This document shows, one piece after another, positions 44,466-52,833 of a DNA stretch of 64,000 nucleotides (position 1 is its first letter; every line of letters begins with the position of its first letter). The stretch is taken from contig NZ_CP084463.1 of NCBI RefSeq assembly GCF_020405185.1, forward strand, positions 1,736,001 to 1,800,000, written 5' to 3'. The notes under the pieces were generated by a model that was given only the letters and a program-made list of their open reading frames with translations, was not told the DNA's origin and ran no database searches. The stretch is from Halomicrobium salinisoli (GTDB lineage: Archaea; Halobacteriota; Halobacteria; Halobacteriales; Haloarculaceae). Position numbers and translations under genes: made by a program.

Positions 44466-45242
44466 ATGCAGCTGACGTTCCTCGGTACCGGGAGCGCCAT
44501 GCCGACCGGTCGCCGGTTCCAGAGCGGCTACCTCCTGACCGACGGCGACGACCGACTGCTCGTCGACTGCGGCAGCGGCGTCCTCCACGCCCTCCAGCGC
44601 ACCGACGCGGGCTACGAGGGAATCGACGCCGTCCTCCTGTCTCATCACCACCTCGACCACGTCTCGGACCTGGACGTCCTCATGAAGGCCCGGTGGCTCG
44701 CCGGCGCGACGGACCTGACCATCGCCGGCCCGCCGGGCACCGAGGAGTTCGTGACGGACCTGCTGGAGGTCCACGAGTACATGCAGGACCGCCTGGACCT
44801 CACGCTGCGAGACGTCGATGGCTCGTTCTCCATCGCCGGGTTCGACGTCGACGCGACGGAGACGCGCCACTCGATGCAGTGTTTCGCCTACCGGCTCGGC
44901 CCCGAGGACGGGGCGCAGTCGGTCGTCCTCTCCGGCGACAGCGAGGCCTTCGAGGGGCTGATCGAGTTCGCCGACGGGGCGGGCGTGCTGGTCCACGACT
45001 GCTCGTTCCCCGACGACGTGGACGTCTCGAACCACCCGACGCCGTCGCGACTGGGCGAGGTGCTCGCCGCCGCGGACGCCGACATCGGCCGGGTGTACCT
45101 CAGCCACCTCTACCCGCACACCGAGGGCCGCCACGAGGAGATGCTCGAGTCCATCGGCGAGCGCTACGACGGGGACGTCCGCGTCGCACGGGACGGCCTG
45201 ACGGTCACCGTCGAGGCGCCCGCGGACGCCGAACGGGAATAG
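44466..45242 (+). CDS. MBL-fold hydrolase, RNase Z / phosphodiesterase-like
   Basis: Predicted 258 residues. LTFLGTGSAMPTGRRFQSGY and LLSHHHLDHVSDL (H-x-H-x-D-H metal motif), then LSGDSEAF, LVHDCSF and LSHLYPH, match the beta-lactamase fold of the ElaC/RNase Z group but without the long exosite arm. It cleaves phosphodiester or other ester bonds; substrate unclear. The start at ATG 44466 gives the standard MQLTFLGTG N-terminus. It converges with pelA. Confidence 0.85.
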   Translation: MQLTFLGTGSAMPTGRRFQSGYLLTDGDDRLLVDCGSGVLHALQRTDAGYEGIDAVLLSHHHLDHVSDLDVLMKARWLAGATDLTIAGPPGTEEFVTDLLEVHEYMQDRLDLTLRDVDGSFSIAGFDVDATETRHSMQCFAYRLGPEDGAQSVVLSGDSEAFEGLIEFADGAGVLVHDCSFPDDVDVSNHPTPSRLGEVLAAADADIGRVYLSHLYPHTEGRHEEMLESIGERYDGDVRVARDGLTVTVEAPADAERE

Positions 45243-45266
45243 GAGGCGACTGAACCGCGCCGACAC

Positions 45267-46334
45267 TCACTCCAGCCGGTACCGCAGCAGCGCCGCGATG
45301 CCGCCGAGGTTCGAGAGCTGCCGGCCGGGGTCGAACTCGCTGGAGAAGACGGTCACGTCCCCGCCCTTCTGCTCGGTGGTGCGGACGATGTCGTCGACGT
45401 CGACGTCCCACTCGCCCTCGTCGGACCGCTCCTGGCGCAGCCGCTCGTCGACGATCAGCAGCTCCTCGATGGCGCCGAACTCGGCGGCCTCGGCGACCGC
45501 CTCGGAGCCGTAGGCGACCTTGGCCCCCGTGGCGATGCGCTCGGTCAGCTCGTCGATCAGGTCGGCCTCCTCCGCGATGCGGGTCTCCTCCTGGACGTCC
45601 TCGACGGCGCCGCGCTTGAGCACCTCGTGGACGCCCCGGTCGCCGACGGCGCTGGTGTCGACCGTCGTCGTCTTCTCCGCCACCTCGGACGCCTCGTCCT
45701 CGATGTAATCGAGCGCGTCCTGCTTCGTGAAGCCCGGGCCGGCGAGGATGTAGGCGTCGACGTCCATCCGCCGGAGGACGTCCGTCAGCTCCGAGAACAG
45801 CTCCTCGCGCGGGCGGGCGTAGTCGCCCTTGCCGGTCGTGCCCGTGATGGTCGCCCGCGACTCCGTCCCGTACTGGGCGACGGTGTGGACGTGGGCCTCG
45901 CCCTCCTCGACGGTCGCGATTGCGACGTCGGGGTTCTCCGTGGCGCTCTCGGCCTCCGCCAGGCGCTCCTCCTGATCGGGCTTCCACACCTTCTCGATGT
46001 CCAGTTCCGTGTGCTCCTCGACGTTGAGCGTGTGGTGGAAGCCGAGCTGGTCCTCGCGGGAGCAACCGACGATCTCGCCGCCGACCCGCAGGCGGTTGGC
46101 GAACTTCGCGAACTCCACGTCGGTCACCGCGACGGCGACCCACATGGGCTCGCGCTCGCCGCCGGTGTCCCGCAGGTCGTCGTCGTTGCGCTGGATGCGC
46201 CGGGTCGTGTCGCCGCTGACGGTGTCGCCGGGCTCGATCACGTAGGTCAGGTGCCACAGGTCGTCGAGCGTCTCGGGGACCACGGTGACCCGCTCCCGGC
46301 CCGCCTCCGTCCGCTCCCGGCTCTTGATCCGCAT
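45267..46334 (-). CDS. pelA: Pelota (Dom34 homologue), ribosome rescue factor
   Basis: Predicted 355 residues with three domains: N-terminal Sm-like domain ([33 protein letters not shown]), central eRF1-2-like domain ([11 protein letters not shown]) and C-terminal eRF1-3-like domain ([25 protein letters not shown]). Splits stalled ribosomes with ABCE1 and an EF1A-like GTPase. Full length for archaeal Pelota; the C-terminal Asp/Glu segment is a salt adaptation. Same strand as the DUF4013 gene and rqcH, in one block devoted to translation quality control. Confidence 0.95.
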   Translation of the reverse strand: MRIKSRERTEAGRERVTVVPETLDDLWHLTYVIEPGDTVSGDTTRRIQRNDDDLRDTGGEREPMWVAVAVTDVEFAKFANRLRVGGEIVGCSREDQLGFHHTLNVEEHTELDIEKVWKPDQEERLAEAESATENPDVAIATVEEGEAHVHTVAQYGTESRATITGTTGKGDYARPREELFSELTDVLRRMDVDAYILAGPGFTKQDALDYIEDEASEVAEKTTTVDTSAVGDRGVHEVLKRGAVEDVQEETRIAEEADLIDELTERIATGAKVAYGSEAVAEAAEFGAIEELLIVDERLRQERSDEGEWDVDVDDIVRTTEQKGGDVTVFSSEFDPGRQLSNLGGIAALLRYRLE

Positions 46335-46384
46335 ATGGGCGGACTTGCCGCCGGGGGAGTAAGTGTGCTTTCGTTCGCCGCCGG

Positions 46385-47113
46385 TCAGGCGGCCGCCCGG
46401 TCCGACGCCGCCGCCCTGAGATCAGCCTCCGGGACCTCACGGACGCCGCGGCCGATGGCGTACGCCCCCGCGACGTTGCCGTAGAAGTTCACGAACGGGA
46501 TCAGGACGGCGCCGGCGACGGTCGCGGCGAGGACGCCCGCGACGACGCTCGCCAGGATCGAGATCCCGACCGCCACCAGCCAGCCCGTCGCGTAGCGGCC
46601 GTTCAGGCCGATCCGGCGGAGTCGCCTCGGCGAGAACGCCGCGCCGAGCCGTCCGGTCCGGGCCAGCGCGGCCACGCCGGCGGGCAGGAGGTAGAGGGCC
46701 ACGAGGGTCACGCCCAGCGCGAGCGCGACGACGGCCAGCGCCGCGAGGAGTCCGAGGATGCCGGCGCCGGGGTCGGGCGCGGCGGCCGTCCCCGGAACGG
46801 CCTCGCTGCTCACGACTGTGAACGGCAGGAACAGCGCCAGCGTCGCGACCGTGAGCACGACGGCCGGGACCAGCCCGTAGACGAGCGCGACGACGAACGC
46901 CTTCAGCCCGTCGACCAGCAGGTCGCCCCAGTCGTCGAACGCCGGCGGGGCCTCGTCCCCGGCGTCGACCCGACGGAGGACCCGGAGCAGGTAGCCGAAC
47001 ACCAGGAACACCGGGACGACGAGGAACCCGAGCAGTCCCAGCACGCCGCCGACGACGATGGTCTCGAGCCTGTCCTCGCCCGTCCAGGGGTATCTGAGCG
47101 CGTCCTCGAACAT
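46385..47113 (-). CDS. DUF4013 membrane protein
   Basis: Predicted 242 residues, several hydrophobic helices: [60 protein letters not shown] and [34 protein letters not shown] at the start is the DUF4013 signature, and ATG 47113 is chosen for that reason. Function unknown. It lies between rqcH and pelA on the same strand. Confidence 0.78.
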   Translation of the reverse strand: MFEDALRYPWTGEDRLETIVVGGVLGLLGFLVVPVFLVFGYLLRVLRRVDAGDEAPPAFDDWGDLLVDGLKAFVVALVYGLVPAVVLTVATLALFLPFTVVSSEAVPGTAAAPDPGAGILGLLAALAVVALALGVTLVALYLLPAGVAALARTGRLGAAFSPRRLRRIGLNGRYATGWLVAVGISILASVVAGVLAATVAGAVLIPFVNFYGNVAGAYAIGRGVREVPEADLRAAASDRAAA

Positions 47114-47238
47114 GGGGATCACCGCCGGCGGCCGTCTCGGGCCGATACGGCCTCGACGCCGGCGACCGCTCGGCGAATCGAGAGAACGTCGGAGCGGGCG
47201 ATAACTGTTTGTTGCCGGTCTGTTGCGAGGTTCCCCGG

Positions 47239-49368
47239 TCAGTCGATCATTCGGCTGCCGCCCGGCGGCAGGTGCTCCTGGATTTTGTCCGGGCTGGCGA
47301 CCTTCCGGACGAACGCGTCGTCGGCGAACCGCTCCTTGAACTCCCGGTAGAGCCGCTTGGCGATGTCGTTCTGGGCGTACTGGCCGGGCTCGACGCGGAT
47401 CGTCGTCTCGGCCTTCGGTTCGACGGCCGGCGGCGGCCCGCCGATGACCTGCGTCACGTCCTCGCAGGTGATGCCGACGGCCACTTCACAGGCCACGTCC
47501 CGGAAGTACGTCCGGTCGCCGCGGATGGCGAACCCGCCCTTCTCGAGGTACTCGCCGCTCTCGGGGGTCTTCGACACCTGATCTGGTTCGACCATGTACG
47601 CGTCGCCGGCGTGCTTGCCGCCCTTCCAGACCGAGGAGTAGGCGACGGCGAAGGTAGCGGCCTCCCGCCTGTCCTGCTCGGGGATGTCCACGTCGCGGCT
47701 CGACTCGCTGGGGCCGGTCGCCTTGAGAATCGTGACGGGCCCGCCGTGGGCCTGCGCGTGGAAGAACTTGTCACCGCGCTCGAGGTACTTCTTGACCAGT
47801 TCCTCGTTCTGGTCGGCGTCTCGGCCGCCGATCACGAGGAAGTCGTTGCTGGTCCGGAACCAGCGGAACCGCTCGTACCACTGCTCGCTGTTGCGGACTG
47901 GGATGGAGGCCCGGGAGAGCCAGTCGACGTCCTCGCTTTCGTCCTCGTCGCTCTCGCCGTCGCCGTCATCGTCGCCCTCGCCGTCGGCGGCCTCCCACTC
48001 GTCGCGGCGCTGCTTGGCCTCCTCGAGGTCCTCTCGCGTGTCCTCGATGGCGGCCTTGGCGCCCTCCTTCTTCTCCTCGATGCGCTTGGCCTCCTTGTAG
48101 AGGCGGTCGGCGTTCTTCTCGACGCCGGTGTCGGCCTCGACGGTGACGCTCGTGCCGTCGAGCGAGAGGGTGACGGTGCCCTCCTTGCCGTCGACGGACT
48201 CGACGGCCTCGGCGGCTTCGATGCCGCGCTCTCTCCCCTCGGCGAAGCGCTCGTCGATGTCGTCCCAGGAGTGGCCCTCCTCGAGGGCGGCCTGGACGGT
48301 CGAGACGACGTCGTCGACGAGGTCGTACTCGGCGTACAGCAGCTCGGCCTTCTCGCGCTCGGCCTCGGCCTGCTCCTCGAAGTCCTCGATGGCCCCCTGC
48401 TGTTGCTCGATGATGCGCTGGTGCTTCTCGATCTCGGCCTCGAAGTCGGGCCGCTGGGGCTCGCCGCCCTCGACCTCGTCCTCGCGGTCGGCGTTGAAGA
48501 AGAAGTCGTCCAGCGCCTCGGTGAAGGAGTCGAAGGCCTCGCTCTCGAGGTCCTCGTACTCCTCCAGGGGGATGGGCGTGGCGTCGACGCGGTGGCGGCC
48601 GTCGCCGTCGTCGTCCGTCTCGTAGTAGACTCGGGGGTCCAGGTCGCCCTCCCGCAGCCGCGTGGCCAGCCGCTCGACGGCGTCGTACAGCGCCTCGAAC
48701 TCCTCGTCGCTCGTGTCCTCGATGGCCTGGTTGTAGGGCACGCCGGCGCGGGTGCACAGCTCCTCGCCGTAGAGGCCGCCGAAGTTGAGTTGCGTCGCCA
48801 GCGTCCGGACGACGTCGGCGTCGGACTCCTTCAGGCGCGCGACGAAGCCCTCGTAGTCGACGGTCAGCGGGTTGAACCGCGCCGAGGGGAACTCGTAGGT
48901 CGCCCCCGGCGCGACGGTCCTCGATTTCAGCCGGACGGTCTCCAGGCAGTCGACGACCTCGCCGTGCTCGTCCAGCACGGCCACGTTGCCGTCGCCGAAC
49001 AGCTCCGCGACGATGGTGGTGTTGGCGTCCTCGCGCTCGAACTCGAACTGGAGGATGCGGTCGAACTCGAACTGCTCGACCCCGGCGAGGTCCGCGCCGC
49101 TGAGGCGGTTGCGCAGCATCATCGCGAAGTCCGGCGGCCGCCCCGGCGCGTCCGGGACGTGCTCGGGCGCGGCGACGTGCGCCCGCAGGACGTCGCTGAC
49201 CTCGATCAGGAGCTCGACGCGCCCCCGGTCGAAGTCCCGCAGTTTCAGGCGGACGAGCTCGTCGTCCTCGTAGAGGTAGGCCTTGTCGAGCTTGGCCCCC
49301 TCGTACCCGCCCAGCTCGCGCTCCAGGGCGGCGAGGTCGACGCTCGTCAGCTCCTGCTTCTGGTCCAT
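47239..49368 (-). CDS. rqcH: RqcH/NEMF (Rqc2) ribosome quality control protein
   Basis: Predicted 709 residues. NFACT-N domain (1-290, with KLDKAYLYEDDELVRLKLRD), long coiled coil (about 325-355 and 435-475, Glu/Lys/Ala-rich) and NFACT-R domain (about 500-620, SEQWYERFRWFRTSNDFLVI and DKFFHAQAHGGPVTILK). The acidic insert between coil and NFACT-R (about 478-495) is Asp/Glu/Gly-only. The family binds split 50S carrying peptidyl-tRNA and recruits tRNA-Ala for tailing in bacteria; archaeal action is inferred. Neighbour pelA works one step earlier. Confidence 0.93.
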   Translation of the reverse strand: MDQKQELTSVDLAALERELGGYEGAKLDKAYLYEDDELVRLKLRDFDRGRVELLIEVSDVLRAHVAAPEHVPDAPGRPPDFAMMLRNRLSGADLAGVEQFEFDRILQFEFEREDANTTIVAELFGDGNVAVLDEHGEVVDCLETVRLKSRTVAPGATYEFPSARFNPLTVDYEGFVARLKESDADVVRTLATQLNFGGLYGEELCTRAGVPYNQAIEDTSDEEFEALYDAVERLATRLREGDLDPRVYYETDDDGDGRHRVDATPIPLEEYEDLESEAFDSFTEALDDFFFNADREDEVEGGEPQRPDFEAEIEKHQRIIEQQQGAIEDFEEQAEAEREKAELLYAEYDLVDDVVSTVQAALEEGHSWDDIDERFAEGRERGIEAAEAVESVDGKEGTVTLSLDGTSVTVEADTGVEKNADRLYKEAKRIEEKKEGAKAAIEDTREDLEEAKQRRDEWEAADGEGDDDGDGESDEDESEDVDWLSRASIPVRNSEQWYERFRWFRTSNDFLVIGGRDADQNEELVKKYLERGDKFFHAQAHGGPVTILKATGPSESSRDVDIPEQDRREAATFAVAYSSVWKGGKHAGDAYMVEPDQVSKTPESGEYLEKGGFAIRGDRTYFRDVACEVAVGITCEDVTQVIGGPPPAVEPKAETTIRVEPGQYAQNDIAKRLYREFKERFADDAFVRKVASPDKIQEHLPPGGSRMID

Positions 49369-49417
49369 GTCGGCACCTGCAGGGCGCGACGCAAAACGCT
49401 AGCGGAAGCCCAGCGAG

Positions 49418-50452
49418 CTACAGGGCCGCGGCGATGCGCTCGCCCGTCTCCAGCCCGTTCCGGATCGCGGCGTGGAGCCTGGCCTCGCCGGCCACCCAGT
49501 CGCCGGCGAGGAAGAGGTCGTGGTCCGCGGCCAGTTCGATCGCCTCGTCGCTGACGCCCTCGTCCGGCAGCGCGTAGCGCCAGCCCTGGTAGTCAGTCCA
49601 GTCGGGGTCGGCGAGCCGGTCGTCGTCGAGCAGCGCCGCGGTCGCCGCCGCGGCGTCGTCGACGACCGTGTCCTCGTCGTCATGGTAGCGTTCGGCCGAC
49701 CACTCCGGCGCCATCTGGACGAGCAGGAGGCTCTCGCCGTCGGGGACGTGGCCGGGCTTGCACTCCTCGCGGCCGATCCAGCCGACGTCGTGGTCCTCGT
49801 CGACGTTGACCAGCGCGTAGTAAGGGAGATCGAGCGCGAAGTCGTAGTGGAGCACGGCCGAGAGGACCGCACGGTAGGGGACCGAGGCCACGGACTCGCG
49901 CAGGCGCCGGCAGTCGACGTGGTCCCACTCGGCCTGCCCGAGGAGGTCGGCGGACTGGGGGGCCGGCGGCGTCAGGAGGGCGGCGTCGAAGTGGCCGTGA
50001 TCCGTGCCGCTGGAGTCCGTGACGGTCCAGCCGCCGTCCGCGCTGGCGAGCGTCGCCACGCGCGTGTTCCGGTGGACTGTCGCGTCGGTCTCCGCGAACA
50101 GCCGCTTGGCCAGTTGCGTGATGCCCTCCTCGTAGGTCCACTTGTGCCCGTCGCCGCCGTCGCCCTCGCTGATCTCGCCGGCGGCGTCGAAGGTCCAGAC
50201 CGGCTCCGTCACGTCGACCAGCCCCTCGCTCGGGAGCGCCTCGGTCACCAGCTCGGTGACGCGCTCGTCGTCGTCGGTGAGGTAGTTGGCGCCGTACTCG
50301 TAGGTGCAATCGCCCCGGCGACGCGTCGCGGCGCGCCCGCAGAGGCCGCCGCTCTTCTCGAAGACGGTCACGTCGACGGGCTCGTCGCGGAGCGCGTAGG
50401 CCGCCGCCGCGCCGGCCGCCCCGGCGCCGACGACCGCCACCGTGGCTGTCAT
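49418..50452 (-). CDS. FAD-dependent amine oxidase-like (renalase type)
   Basis: Predicted 344 residues. The dinucleotide motif VAVVGAGAAGAAAAYALRD opens the protein, EKSGGLCGRAATRR carries the second FAD signature, and LFLAGDWVAGEARLHAAIRN at the end is the flavin-ribityl contact. The middle holds WTYEEGITQLAKRL and the substrate domain, as in renalase-like monoamine oxidoreductases. The substrate is not predictable. Start at ATG 50452 places the Rossmann strand at residue 3. Confidence 0.83.
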   Translation of the reverse strand: MTATVAVVGAGAAGAAAAYALRDEPVDVTVFEKSGGLCGRAATRRRGDCTYEYGANYLTDDDERVTELVTEALPSEGLVDVTEPVWTFDAAGEISEGDGGDGHKWTYEEGITQLAKRLFAETDATVHRNTRVATLASADGGWTVTDSSGTDHGHFDAALLTPPAPQSADLLGQAEWDHVDCRRLRESVASVPYRAVLSAVLHYDFALDLPYYALVNVDEDHDVGWIGREECKPGHVPDGESLLLVQMAPEWSAERYHDDEDTVVDDAAAATAALLDDDRLADPDWTDYQGWRYALPDEGVSDEAIELAADHDLFLAGDWVAGEARLHAAIRNGLETGERIAAAL

Positions 50453-50512
50453 GTCACTCGCTGCGGGCGGACGGCTCAAAGAACCAACGACCGCGCGGTC
50501 GGGAAGCGACCG

Positions 50513-51259
50513 TCACTCCGGGCCGGTGACGCCGCCGTCGTCGTCGAACCCGTCCGCCAGCGCCCGCAGCGCGTCCGAGCCGTCCCGGACCAGCGGCGTC
50601 CCGTGGCTCATCGCGGCCACGTCGAACGGCGGCGCACGCTCGACGACCGATCGGACGCTGGCCCGGCTCTCGGCGACGTCGTAGGAGTCGAGCCAGAAGG
50701 GGACCGTCAGGTCGCCGTTGCCCCACACGAGGTCACCCAGTAGCGCCACGCCGGCGTCGTGGACGTAGACGGCGTGTCCCGGGTTGTGCCCCGGCGTGAC
50801 GTACGCCGTGAACCGGCCGACGCGCTCGCCGTCCGCGACCGGGCGCACGTCGAAGCGGTCCGGGAGCGGGAAGAGCCGGCGCGCGACGCGGTGGAACAGG
50901 CCCTTGTGGTGCAGCAGCGGCGGGTCCGCGTCGCCCGTGAGCAGCCGGTAGTCGGGCGCGCCGACGTACACCGGGCCGTCGAACTCCGGCGCGAGGCGCG
51001 CGAGGCCGGTGACGTGGTCGAGGTCGTAGTGGGTCAGCAGGACGCAGTCCAGATCGGCCGGTCCGTAGCCGGCGTCTGCCAGTTCGCTCCGGAGCGACGG
51101 CCGGTTGCGCCAGTAGCCGACGTCACAGAGGGTGACCGAGGGGTCATCGTACGGGCCACCGCTCATCTCCCGCTCGTCCAGCAGGAAGCAGTTCGTGGCC
51201 ATCGGCGGGACCAGTCCGAGGTCGAGCAGCCAGACGCCGTCGGCGATCTCGCGTGCCAC
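50513..51259 (-). CDS. MBL-fold metallo-hydrolase with variant metal motif
   Basis: Predicted 248 residues. The usual T-H-x-H-x-D-H motif reads LTHYDLDHVTGL here: the second His is replaced by Asp. Other metal or active-site elements are present (TPGHNPGHAVYV, GDLVWGN, MSHGTPL). The fold is intact, so it may use a different metal set, as some lactonase-like MBL enzymes do. GTG start shares one base with the stop of the SHOCT gene. Confidence 0.8.
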   Translation of the reverse strand: MAREIADGVWLLDLGLVPPMATNCFLLDEREMSGGPYDDPSVTLCDVGYWRNRPSLRSELADAGYGPADLDCVLLTHYDLDHVTGLARLAPEFDGPVYVGAPDYRLLTGDADPPLLHHKGLFHRVARRLFPLPDRFDVRPVADGERVGRFTAYVTPGHNPGHAVYVHDAGVALLGDLVWGNGDLTVPFWLDSYDVAESRASVRSVVERAPPFDVAAMSHGTPLVRDGSDALRALADGFDDDGGVTGPE

Positions 51260-51708
51260 TACTCGTACTCGCGCGCTCGATTCCCTTCCGCCTCCCGGTT
51301 CCGCCGCTGCTCGCGGGCCCGCTCGACGTGCTCGCTAGCATCTTCGATGGTTTCGACCTCCAGCAGCCGCTCCAGTTTGCGCTCGAACTGCTCGTCGGTC
51401 AGTTCGCCGCGGGCGTACCGCTCGCGGAGGGTCGCCAGCGCGTCGTCTTCGTCGCCCGCCGCCGCGTCGGAGCGGCGCTCGTCCTCGTCGCTCTCGTCCC
51501 ACGGCCATCCCCACTCCCGGTCGGACTCCTCGCCCTCGTCGTCCCCGGCGGCGATCTCCACGATCGGGATCACGACGACGTAGCCGACGATCAGCGCCGC
51601 CCACCACCACTCCTGGCCCGTGAACAGGGCCGCCATCCAGAGGCCGGTTACGAGAAGCGACGCGACCTCGACGGCGTTGTCCCGGAGGCGCTCGGCGGGA
51701 CCGCTCAT
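51259..51708 (-). CDS. SHOCT-domain membrane protein
   Basis: Predicted 149 residues. Two hydrophobic helices (SLLVTGLWMAALFTGQEWWW, AALIVGYVVVIPIVEIA), an acidic linker, and a C-terminal SHOCT motif LATLRERYARGELTDEQFERKLERLLE, which is a short helical oligomerisation signal. Its TAG overlaps the GTG of the MBL gene (TAGTG). Function unknown. Confidence 0.8.
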   Translation of the reverse strand: MSGPAERLRDNAVEVASLLVTGLWMAALFTGQEWWWAALIVGYVVVIPIVEIAAGDDEGEESDREWGWPWDESDEDERRSDAAAGDEDDALATLRERYARGELTDEQFERKLERLLEVETIEDASEHVERAREQRRNREAEGNRAREYE

Positions 51709-51765
51709 GAGCGGACGGTTCGACGGGGTGGGTCAAAAACGTGGCTGGGCCGCCACCGCGGACGG

Positions 51766-52623
51766 CTACGAGCCCAGTACGGTCCGGAAGTTGTCCAGGA
51801 GGCTCGGGTCCTCGTGGTCACCGGCCCCGCGAGGGAGGTGCCGATCCAGCGCGGCCACCACCTCGTCGAGGTCGTCGACGCTCTCCCGGTCGAACGCGAC
51901 GGTCCCGAACGGCCAGACGTTACCGTGCAGGACCAGCGCGTCGTCGGTGACGACGAACCCGTCGAACTTCTCCCAGGGGAGGTGGCCGACTCGGTTGATC
52001 AGTCCGCGGTCCGTGATCTCGTAGCGCCGTCGCACGCGGCCCCGGAATAGGGGGCGAAGCTGCGACAGGCCGAGCATCGCCGGAACGAACGCGTCCAGCG
52101 CCGACCCGTCTCGGAGCGCCAGGGCACCCCAGACGGCCGCGGCGGCGACCCCGACGCCTGCCACCGCGAGGCGCGCCCCGGACGGCGGCCGCTTGCTCGC
52201 CGCGAACGTCACGCGCCGTTCGGACGCGGACCGGGCGCGCCCGATCACGACCCGGTCGGCGAGATACCCGACGAGAAACGCGGCCAGGAAGCCGACGACG
52301 CCGCCGACGCCGAGGGCGAGCGCAGTGCCGATTCCGACCTCGAAGAAGACGACGAACGACGCGAGCAGGGGAATCGCCGAGAGGGCCATGGGACCGCCCA
52401 GTTCGAGGCCCTCGCGGAGCCGCGTCGCCGGATCCCGAATGCGGCCGACGACCAGTCTGGCGACCAGGGCTCCCGCGGTGAACAGGACCGCCAACACCGC
52501 GGCGTGGGCGGCCGTCGGCGCGCCGTCGAAGGGACCGACGACCGCGAACGCCGCGGCCGGACCGAGCGTCGCCGCGGACCAGAGCCCGAGGACGAGCGCG
52601 AGGCGATTGCGGAGGGCGAGCAT
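51766..52623 (-). CDS. Multi-helix membrane protein with C-terminal PH-like domain
   Basis: Predicted 285 residues: six hydrophobic helices (about 1-170), then about 100 residues that resemble the PH-like DUF5673/bPH fold (RRRYEITDRGLINRVGHLPW, GFVVTDDALVLHG). No known family beyond that. Tail (SLLDNFRTVLGS) is hydrophilic. Its neighbours downstream (SHOCT, MBL) are on the same strand with small gaps. Confidence 0.62.
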   Translation of the reverse strand: MLALRNRLALVLGLWSAATLGPAAAFAVVGPFDGAPTAAHAAVLAVLFTAGALVARLVVGRIRDPATRLREGLELGGPMALSAIPLLASFVVFFEVGIGTALALGVGGVVGFLAAFLVGYLADRVVIGRARSASERRVTFAASKRPPSGARLAVAGVGVAAAAVWGALALRDGSALDAFVPAMLGLSQLRPLFRGRVRRRYEITDRGLINRVGHLPWEKFDGFVVTDDALVLHGNVWPFGTVAFDRESVDDLDEVVAALDRHLPRGAGDHEDPSLLDNFRTVLGS

Positions 52624-52685
52624 GTTCGAACGTCCGTCGTGTCACCTCAAAAAAGTGCTCGGTCGAGGTGCGAGTCGACGCCGCT

Positions 52686-52725
52686 CACAGTCGCTTGCTC
52701 ACGTACGGACCGTCCTGCCGATACC
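52686..52725 (-). pseudogene. Remnant of a second elp3 3' end
   Basis: Forty bases that match the last 13 codons of elp3 (52835-52874) except for three substitutions, and all three are synonymous; both encode YRQDGPYVSKRL and TGA. The preceding bases do not continue the match. Looks like a left-over end of an older elp3 allele, with 109 bases between the copies. Confidence 0.75.
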
Positions 52726-52833
52726 GCGACCACCTTTTTTCGCGTCGGGATTCCTCGCTCACTCCGTTCGCTTCGGGATCCACTCGGCCGAAAAACGTGG
52801 GCGAAAAAAGCCGGCCTCGCTTCGCTCGGCCGG

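Noticed and set aside
47209..49554. Long plus-strand open frame opposite rqcH
   Set aside because: Val/Leu/Asp-rich shadow of the RqcH codons, without any domain; a usual effect of high-GC DNA. The same applies to 52504-55098, 56313-58715 and 18330-19949.
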